Shown: positions 7,659 through 12,417 of the stretch, piece by piece
Layout of the letters: each line of letters opens with the position of its first letter
Numbering within the stretch: the first letter of the stretch is position 1
Source of the DNA: Pedobacter sp.
GTDB lineage: Bacteria > Bacteroidota > Bacteroidia > Sphingobacteriales > Sphingobacteriaceae
Direction: 5' to 3'
Assembly: GCA_030149995.1 (NCBI GenBank)
Contig: JASLGV010000408.1
Location: 1-12,417, forward strand
Length of the DNA: 12,417 nucleotides
Position numbers and translations under genes: made by a program
The notes under the pieces: model-generated
Seen by the model: the letters and a program-made list of their open reading frames with translations, nothing else
Told to the model about the DNA's origin: nothing
Databases searched by the model: none

Positions 7659-7701
7659 TTTATTTTTTTTATATACACATTCAGTTACAGTTGGTACCGT
7701 T

Positions 7702-8736
7702 CTAAATATCTATCATCAGTTCGCAGGTATAGTGAGTAGACGAATTTACAACATTTAATTTATATCTCTCCGGATAAACCAGTTGAAGCCGGCGTTCTAC
7801 ATTGGGAAGTCCTACCCCACCTTGTGCATCTTTGTTTAAATTGTTCTTCTTATTGATTACACTAAAATGCAGAATTTTCTGGTTTGCAATAATATTTATC
7901 TTAACCGGATCTGAAGGATCATTTAAAACCCCGTGCTTAAAAGCATTTTCAACAAAAGAAATCAACATCAGCGGAATTACTTTCTGATCGTCGATTTCGC
8001 CGCTTAAACTCATTTCTATATAAGCCCCATCCTTAAAACGGATTTTCTGAAGTTCAATATAGTTTTTAAGATATTCTACTTCCTTATTTAAGGGAACAGT
8101 CGGATCATTACTTTCATAAATCATGTACCGCATAATTTCCGACAGCTTCATAATCGCATTGGCTGTTTTATCCGATTTCTGGTAAGCAAGCGAATAAATA
8201 TTATTCAAAGAGTTAAACAAAAAGTGAGGATTAAGCTGCGATTTAAGAAATTGCAGTTCCATTTCCCTGCGTTCATTTTCAAGGTTGCGCTGAATACGTT
8301 CTGCATCGAACCAATCTACCGCAAACCGAATTATACAACTCGAAACCAGGAAAAAACCACATATAAATACCTGTCCAAAGAAATAAAACCGGTAATCAAA
8401 AAGTTCAGGTTTTCCCTTTTCCATATGGGTTAAAAGTTCCTTCGGATTTAAAACCGCTACACAGGTTTTAATTAAAGGGCCCAACAACAGTAAAACGATA
8501 AAAAACAAACTGTATAAAAAATACCTTTTATGTTTCTTGATCAGGTTTGGAATAAGAAAAATATAATTGATGTAAAAAAGCGAAACGTTTATAATGCCGA
8601 ACATTCCGATACTGATAAAGTAATGTTTGAGCGTAATATTCTTCTCAGGATTTAAAAAAATGCTAAGCACAAGAATAAAAATGATTACCAGCCAGAACAA
8701 AGTATGTAAGATAATAAGGCCTTTATTTTTTTTCAT
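7702..8736 (-). CDS. LytS/YehU-type membrane sensor histidine kinase
   Basis: The 344-residue protein is the sensor partner of the downstream LytTR regulator. Four membrane segments are visible at about residues 8-28, 38-63, 71-95 and 117-139. A charged coiled-coil-like stretch follows (about 142-165). The His_kinase domain has LKSQLNPHFLFNSLNNIYSL with phospho-acceptor His171. The ATPase domain has the N-box FVENAFKHG (261-269) and G-box GGVGLPNVERRL (306-317). There is no extracytoplasmic ligand domain, only short loops plus a roughly 20-residue loop at about 96-116, so the signal is probably sensed within the membrane or through a partner such as the divergent ABC exporter. The start ATG (8736-8734) begins MKKNKG just before the first helix. 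The gene lies head-to-head with the peptide-ABC operon at 8937, across a 200-base control region. Confidence 0.94.
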   Translation of the reverse strand: MKKNKGLIILHTLFWLVIIFILVLSIFLNPEKNITLKHYFISIGMFGIINVSLFYINYIFLIPNLIKKHKRYFLYSLFFIVLLLLGPLIKTCVAVLNPKELLTHMEKGKPELFDYRFYFFGQVFICGFFLVSSCIIRFAVDWFDAERIQRNLENERREMELQFLKSQLNPHFLFNSLNNIYSLAYQKSDKTANAIMKLSEIMRYMIYESNDPTVPLNKEVEYLKNYIELQKIRFKDGAYIEMSLSGEIDDQKVIPLMLISFVENAFKHGVLNDPSDPVKINIIANQKILHFSVINKKNNLNKDAQGGVGLPNVERRLQLVYPERYKLNVVNSSTHYTCELMIDI

Positions 8737-8741
8737 GCAAC

Positions 8742-8777
8742 CAAAATAGCTAATCTTTATGTTTTTTAAGTGTACAA
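8742..8777 (-). promoter_or_regulatory. Tentative promoter of the kinase-regulator operon
   Basis: Read on the minus strand, CTATTTTG (8749-8742) is near the TAnnTTTG consensus. A TTG at 8777-8775 directly follows the first LytTR-like box. The spacer is 25 bases, longer than usual. A poor match next to an activator site would suit an activated promoter, but this is an inference. Confidence 0.3.
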
Positions 8778-8858
8778 TCTACGAACGGGCATTTTTTTTC
8801 TACGAACGCACAAATGGGCAATTTTTATCGACAAACGCCGTTTATAGCCGTTCATCTA
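8778..8858. promoter_or_regulatory. Cluster of five LytTR/AlgR-like binding boxes in the divergent control region
   Basis: On the minus strand CGTTCGTAGA occurs twice, exactly repeated at 8787-8778 and 8808-8799 (21-bp step). A third copy, CGTTTGTCGA, lies at 8837-8828. On the plus strand CGTTTATAGC (8839-8848) and CGTTCATCTA (8849-8858) are related. Extended by two upstream bases, the sites match the published LytTR consensus [TA][AC][CA]GTTN[AG][TC] at seven to eight of nine positions, and the first resembles the AlgR core CCGTTCGTC. Copies three and four form the inverted repeat AAACG-C-CGTTT around 8838. The cluster lies between the kinase gene (minus) and the peptide-ABC operon (plus), so the LytTR regulator encoded next door is the natural candidate ligand. 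Binding is inferred, not shown. Confidence 0.6.
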
Positions 8859-8908
8859 TAAACCTGAACACTTGGTATAATAGATTTTAGCAGCCCGTAA
8901 TTCTTGCT

Positions 8909-8916
8909 TTTCTTTG
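8909..8916 (+). promoter_or_regulatory. Candidate -7 element for the peptide-ABC operon
   Basis: TTTCTTTG at 8909-8916 differs from TAnnTTTG at one base and lies 20 bases before the ATG at 8937. No -33 TTG is found at the right distance. A second option, TAGATTTT at 8881-8888, also has one mismatch and lies about 22 bases after the last LytTR-like box. Which is used cannot be decided from sequence. Confidence 0.3.
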
Positions 8917-8936
8917 ATTCATCAAAACGAAAGATT

Positions 8937-9107
8937 ATGAAACGATTAGCAAACACTTCGCCCTTTTTACTCTTGTTATTACCTTTATTTATGATGATTG
9001 TATTAACATTAAGCGTTAACAGCAATCGAAACAATGAAGAGGTAGTGGTTAAACCAGCCAAAACAAACAACTCAATTGTTAAACAGGCTACCGCTATTTT
9101 CCAGTAA
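8937..9107 (+). CDS. Small single-pass membrane or exported peptide (56 residues) leading the ABC operon
   Basis: The family is not recognised. The ATG at 8937 opens a 56-codon frame ending with TAA at 9105-9107. The product starts MKRLANTSPF, runs through one strongly hydrophobic segment (about 10-27, LLLLLPLFMMIVLTLSV) and ends in a polar tail, NSNRNNEEVVVKPAKTN and onward to ATAIFQ. Positive residues before the helix and a polar tail after it suggest either an uncleaved membrane anchor with the tail outside or a signal peptide releasing a roughly 28-residue peptide. No Cys or GG-type leader cleavage motif is present. A TTG 33 bases earlier (8904) would add 11 residues but is less likely. 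The stop lies five bases before the ABC ATPase start, so the two are almost surely co-transcribed. Possible roles are an accessory subunit of the exporter or a sensed or exported peptide. Both are inferences. Confidence 0.6.
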   Translation: MKRLANTSPFLLLLLPLFMMIVLTLSVNSNRNNEEVVVKPAKTNNSIVKQATAIFQ

Positions 9108-9112
9108 AACAC

Positions 9113-10027
9113 ATGGGGACATCTGCGATTGAAACGGTTGACTTAAGTTTTAATTATGGGAACCAACCCATCATTAAGAACATATCCCTCCAGGTACCGA
9201 AGGGAAGCATTTATGGCTTTTTAGGTCCGAATGGTGCCGGAAAAACAACCACCATAAAAATCCTGCTCAACCTGTTAAAATCGCCTGCCGACCGGGTTTT
9301 TATATTTGGAAAAGAAATCAATGCCCATCGTGTAGAGATTTTAAAACAAATAGGTGCGCTGGTTGAACAGCCAGCTATTTATGCGCACCTTACCGGGCGC
9401 GAAAACCTGATAAACAGATGCCTTTTACTGGGTATTTCTAAAAGCAAAGCAACCGAAATGCTCAGTCTTGTGGGGCTGGCAGATGCAGCCCATAAGAAAG
9501 CCGGAAAATATTCGCTTGGCATGAAACAACGTTTGGGCATTGCCCTGGCACTTGTATCAGATCCGCAATTGCTGTTGCTCGACGAACCCACAAACGGACT
9601 TGATCCGAACGGCATAATAGAAATACGAAACCTGCTGACAGAATTAGCAGTCAAACACCATAAAACCATTTTGATATCCAGCCACCTGTTGGCAGAAGTT
9701 GAGCGCATAGCCACGCATGTTGGCATTATCCATCATGGCGAGCTACTGTTTCAGGGCTCTATTGAAGAATTGCATCAGCTCAGCAAATCTTCCCTTCACA
9801 TTGAACTCGGCCAGGATCAGATCGAAAAAGCAGCAACACTCCTCCACAAAGCCGGTTATGAAGTGCTGGAAAAAAACGCGACTGTTCTTGTTCTCCCTTT
9901 CAGGGATAAGGAAACCAATGGCGCCATAAACGCTTTGCTTATACAAAACGGTTTGACCGTTACCGCGCTTTACCAGCAAAAAAAGGATCTCGAAAATTTA
10001 TTCTTAGACATTACCAAAGCCAGTTAA
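9113..10027 (+). CDS. ABC transporter ATP-binding protein (BcrA/lantibiotic-immunity type)
   Basis: The 304-residue protein should hydrolyse ATP to drive the membrane partner encoded immediately downstream. Visible motifs are Walker A GPNGAGKTT (38-46), a Q-loop region with Gln86 in VEQPAIY, the signature YSLGMKQR (133-140, a variant of LSGGQ common in the BcrA/NatA group), Walker B LLLLDEPTNGLDP (153-165) and His191 in SSHLLAEVE. A C-terminal extension of about 90 residues follows the nucleotide-binding domain, as is usual in drug and peptide-antibiotic exporters of this group. The ATG at 9113 lies five bases after the small peptide gene, and the stop lies two bases before the permease start. 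The substrate cannot be read from the ATPase. A peptide-antibiotic or lipid-like compound is suggested by family. Confidence 0.93.
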   Translation: MGTSAIETVDLSFNYGNQPIIKNISLQVPKGSIYGFLGPNGAGKTTTIKILLNLLKSPADRVFIFGKEINAHRVEILKQIGALVEQPAIYAHLTGRENLINRCLLLGISKSKATEMLSLVGLADAAHKKAGKYSLGMKQRLGIALALVSDPQLLLLDEPTNGLDPNGIIEIRNLLTELAVKHHKTILISSHLLAEVERIATHVGIIHHGELLFQGSIEELHQLSKSSLHIELGQDQIEKAATLLHKAGYEVLEKNATVLVLPFRDKETNGAINALLIQNGLTVTALYQQKKDLENLFLDITKAS

Positions 10028-10029
10028 GT

Positions 10030-10824
10030 ATGCGTTCATTATACATATCGCTTCTTTCAGAATTTTACAAATCAAGAAAAACCCTGGCTTTCTGGGCCTC
10101 TGTTTTATTGCCCGCCATCATCTGTACGCTGATCGCACTTGGATTTTCAGGTCAGAATCAAAGAATGATCGATCTTCATTTAACACCACAACTTTTGTGG
10201 TTTCAGCTAATCAGAAGTACCATTTCTGTAATGGGCATTATGATTCTACCTTTCTACGTGATTTTTATGGCCTTTTCTGTAAACAATGTAGAGCATAAAA
10301 ATGATACCTGGAAAACCTTGTTTGCACAGCCTTTACATAAATTCTCCATTTATTTCGCTAAGTTTCTATACGGTGTAATCCTGATTTTTATCTGTGCCCT
10401 GTTGTTTGCTTTTTTAACATGGGTATCCGGCCATGTGCTACAGGCCATGCACCATCAATTTAATTTTAAAGATTTTTCTCCTGTTTCCATGCTCCGGAAA
10501 ATTTATCTGCGGGCCTTTTTAGCCTCTCTGGGTATTTTTTCTATCCAATTTATTTTAAGCTTAATCTGGGCAGATTTTTTAAAACCTATGGGCATTGGAC
10601 TTATTGCCACCATTATGGGCATCATCCTGGTTATGGCACACTGGCAATATACTTACCTCATTCCTTACTGTGCACCTACAGCAGCCACCAGTTTTAAAGA
10701 TTTAAAAAGCACCATGGAAGGCAACTTCGTTATTTTTACAGAAGAGGTATGGATCAGCCTTATATATACCGTTGTATTCTGCATATCAGGCTATTTTATT
10801 GTGCTTAAAAAGAATATAAAATAA
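10030..10824 (+). CDS. ABC-2 type permease of the exporter
   Basis: The 264-residue polytopic membrane protein starts MRSLYISLLSEFYKSRKT, a cytoplasmic amphipathic segment typical of ABC-2 permeases of the BcrB/MutE/EpiE kind. About six membrane segments can be placed near residues 18-38, 55-82, 107-132, 159-181, 183-205 and 236-258. It is predicted to pair with the ATPase at 9113 as a dimeric exporter or immunity transporter in the inner membrane. The two genes are separated by only two bases. Only one permease gene follows, whereas many lantibiotic-immunity systems carry two (E and G), so a homodimer is likely. The exported substrate is unknown. The nested hairpin downstream probably ends the operon. 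Confidence 0.9.
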   Translation: MRSLYISLLSEFYKSRKTLAFWASVLLPAIICTLIALGFSGQNQRMIDLHLTPQLLWFQLIRSTISVMGIMILPFYVIFMAFSVNNVEHKNDTWKTLFAQPLHKFSIYFAKFLYGVILIFICALLFAFLTWVSGHVLQAMHHQFNFKDFSPVSMLRKIYLRAFLASLGIFSIQFILSLIWADFLKPMGIGLIATIMGIILVMAHWQYTYLIPYCAPTAATSFKDLKSTMEGNFVIFTEEVWISLIYTVVFCISGYFIVLKKNIK

Positions 10825-10852
10825 TCCCCCAATCTATACCAAACACACAGCG

Positions 10853-10907
10853 TTTACCTGTAAATTAAAGCCGGTTGCCATTTTTGGTCAACCGGCTTTT
10901 AGGTAAA
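10853..10907 (+). terminator. Nested hairpin, probable terminator of the peptide-ABC operon
   Basis: An 11-bp perfect inner stem pairs AAAGCCGGTTG (10867-10877) with CAACCGGCTTT (10889-10899). An outer stem pairs TTTACCT (10853-10859) with AGGTAAA (10901-10907), leaving a seven-base bulge on the left side (10860-10866). The T run after the inner stem is only four long (10897-10900), so it is a weaker textbook terminator than the one at 3048 but a much stronger fold. It lies 28 bases after the permease stop. Confidence 0.7.
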
Positions 10908-11037
10908 AATACTTTTGACAAACGGCATTTTTTTAAAAACAATTGGCTACACAGATTTTGAGCTTTGTAAAAATGTTATTGTAAACCGCTTAATAGTCGG
11001 TTAAAATGTACTTTTAAAGAAAATTAAACTAAACGAT

Positions 11038-12417
11038 ATGTTAAAAAACTTTACTACAACCGCATTAGCCTTAGGCTTTTGCTTTGCTGCTTTTGCGCAG
11101 GATACCCCCGATCCCGCCATTGTACAAAAAATAAGAAAAGAAGGACTTGAAAACTCAAAGGCAATGGAAATTGCTTTTAATATTACCGATGTATCTGGTC
11201 CGCGTTTATCAAACTCACCAGGTTTAAAAAGAGCTCAGGACTGGGCTGTAAAGCAACTTACAGAATGGGGTTTAAAAAATGTGCACCTCGAAGCCTGGGG
11301 AACCTTTGGAAAAGGATGGCAGGTAGATAAATATTACGCAGCTACAACGCTTCCATATTATCACGCGATTATTGCCTCGCCAAAAGCCTGGACTCCTGGC
11401 ACCAATGGTCCGATTAAATCTGATGTGGTATTGATTAAAGCCGATAGCGTAGCGGATCTGGCAAAATACAAAGGCAAACTTGCCGGAAAAATCGTAATGC
11501 TGGATGCCGGTAATCCTTTAGAGAATACCTACAAACCAGATGCAGTACGCTTTACAGACAGTGCACTTAACCAAATGGCCAATGCCAAACCACAGGCCCC
11601 TGGAAACCGTCAGCGTTTTAACAATGGCAACAATCAAATGGCCATGATGATGAAACTACGCGAGGTAAGAGCCGCTATTGGCGCCATGTTTACAGAAGAG
11701 AAAGTTGGCTTGATCTTAACGTATGCAAGAGGTGGACACGGAACATTCTTTACAAGCAACGGTGCTTCTTATGCTTTAGATGCAAAACCAGTATCTCCGG
11801 AGCTGGAAGTATCTGCTGAAGATTACCTGCATATTTTACGTTTGTTAAGAGCTGGTAAAAAAGTAGAAGTAGAAGCAGATGTTAAAACATCTTTCTACGA
11901 TCAGGATCCACAAGGTTACAACGTAATTGCTGAGATTCCGGGCACAGACAAAAAATTAAAAGATGAAGTTGTAATTATTGGCGGTCACTTTGATTCGTGG
12001 CACGCTGCAACCGGAGCAACCGATAACGCAGCAGGTTCTACCGTTATGATCGAAGCCATGCGTATTTTAAAAGCCATTGATTTTAAACCTAAACGTACCA
12101 TCAGGGTTGCACTTTGGAGTTCTGAAGAACAAGGATTATTTGGTTCAAGAGGTTATGTTGCCAAACACTATGGCGATCCAAAAACCATGGTATTAACACC
12201 AGATCATAAAAAAGTTTCTGCTTATTACAACTTAGATAACGGAACCGGTAAAATAAGAGGTATCTATTTACAGGAAAATGAAGCTGCTGGCCCTATTTTT
12301 CAGAGCTGGCTGGCTCCTTTCAAAGATTTAGGTGCAACAACCGTAACCGTTAGCAATACTGGCGGAACCGACCACCAGGCTTTTGACGCGGTTGGTATCC
12401 CGGGTTTCCAGTTTATT
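11038..12417 (+). CDS. Secreted M28-family zinc aminopeptidase (N-terminal 460 codons, cut by window edge)
   Basis: This is a metallopeptidase predicted to be exported and to remove N-terminal amino acids or cleave dipeptides with two zinc ions. Residues 1-20 form a signal peptide (ALALGFCFAAFA before Gln21). The M28 core shows the metal ligands and catalytic residues in order: His317 in GGHFDSWHA, Asp329 in GATDNAAGS, Glu363/Glu364 in SSEEQGLFGS, Asp400 in YYNLDNGTG and His446 in GGTDHQAF. A PA-type insert domain probably occupies about residues 125-275, interrupted by a Met/Asn/Gln-rich stretch at about 177-206. The reading frame is open at the right edge, and only the C-terminal end of the catalytic domain and any later domain are missing. 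The ATG follows an A-rich leader (AAATTAAACTAAACGAT) with no Shine-Dalgarno sequence. A convincing promoter could not be assigned in 10908-11037. Confidence 0.93.
   Translation, partial: MLKNFTTTALALGFCFAAFAQDTPDPAIVQKIRKEGLENSKAMEIAFNITDVSGPRLSNSPGLKRAQDWAVKQLTEWGLKNVHLEAWGTFGKGWQVDKYYAATTLPYYHAIIASPKAWTPGTNGPIKSDVVLIKADSVADLAKYKGKLAGKIVMLDAGNPLENTYKPDAVRFTDSALNQMANAKPQAPGNRQRFNNGNNQMAMMMKLREVRAAIGAMFTEEKVGLILTYARGGHGTFFTSNGASYALDAKPVSPELEVSAEDYLHILRLLRAGKKVEVEADVKTSFYDQDPQGYNVIAEIPGTDKKLKDEVVIIGGHFDSWHAATGATDNAAGSTVMIEAMRILKAIDFKPKRTIRVALWSSEEQGLFGSRGYVAKHYGDPKTMVLTPDHKKVSAYYNLDNGTGKIRGIYLQENEAAGPIFQSWLAPFKDLGATTVTVSNTGGTDHQAFDAVGIPGFQFI

Noticed and set aside
8876..8881. TATAAT as a standard -10 box for the peptide-ABC operon
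   Set aside because: The main sigma factor of Bacteroidota prefers TAnnTTTG. A TATAAT hexamer without a TTGACA at the right distance is likely chance in A/T-rich sequence.
8852..9112. 86-codon minus-strand frame overlapping the small peptide gene
   Set aside because: It crosses the divergent control region and the peptide gene on the wrong strand. Its composition shows no domain, and the plus-strand frame has better placement, hydrophobic pattern and coupling to the ABC operon.
9379..9726. 115-codon open frame on the minus strand inside the ABC ATPase
   Set aside because: It lies fully inside a gene with complete ATPase motifs. The predicted protein is Ser/Arg/Pro-rich with no recognisable domain, as expected of an antisense shadow.
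10915..10920. TTGACA as a -35 box for the M28 peptidase
   Set aside because: No matching -10 or TAnnTTTG element lies 17-21 bases downstream, and the hexamer is about 120 bases from the start codon.
1..12417. tRNA, rRNA, CRISPR array, insertion sequence or phage signatures
   Set aside because: No cloverleaf-like segments, regularly spaced repeats with unique spacers, transposase or integrase motifs or terminal inverted repeats were seen. Gene order and composition look like an ordinary chromosome.

Overview
The window looks like chromosomal DNA from a Bacteroidota bacterium, most likely a Pedobacter-type Sphingobacteriaceae. The signs are moderate-to-low GC, gene starts without Shine-Dalgarno sequences and with A/T-rich leaders, -7 promoter elements of the TAnnTTTG type, signal peptides ending in FA|Q, two outer-membrane proteins with an N-terminal carboxypeptidase-regulatory-like domain, and a LytS/LytTR two-component pair. 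The genus is an inference from these protein styles. No search was run.

Layout. (1) 1-336, minus: the N-terminal 112 codons of a D-3-phosphoglycerate dehydrogenase-like NAD-dependent oxidoreductase, cut by the window edge. (2) 557-5521, plus: two tandem, diverged paralogues of TonB-receptor-like outer-membrane beta-barrel proteins, separated by a strong intrinsic terminator. (3) 5552-6884, plus: a NUDIX hydrolase and a PlsC-type acyltransferase. A near-consensus promoter for the acyltransferase sits over the end of the NUDIX gene. (4) 6912-8736, minus: a LytTR response regulator and its LytS-type membrane histidine kinase, with the kinase gene first in the transcript. (5) 8737-8936: a 200-base divergent control region holding five matches to the LytTR/AlgR binding consensus, two of them identical and spaced exactly 21 bp apart. 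(6) 8937-10824, plus: a tightly packed operon of a 56-residue membrane peptide, a BcrA-type ABC ATPase and an ABC-2 permease, closed by a long nested hairpin near 10853-10907. (7) 11038-12417, plus: the first 460 codons of a secreted M28 zinc aminopeptidase, cut by the window edge.

How the parts may work together. Most of the window is ordinary housekeeping and envelope biology. The most interesting unit is 6912-10824. A LytS/LytTR sensor pair lies head-to-head with a peptide plus ABC exporter cassette, and the shared control region carries LytTR-like boxes in both orientations. This layout suggests that the regulator controls its own operon and the exporter, comparable in logic (not homology) to the peptide-antibiotic sensing and detoxification modules of Firmicutes. 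The 56-residue peptide is the least explained element.
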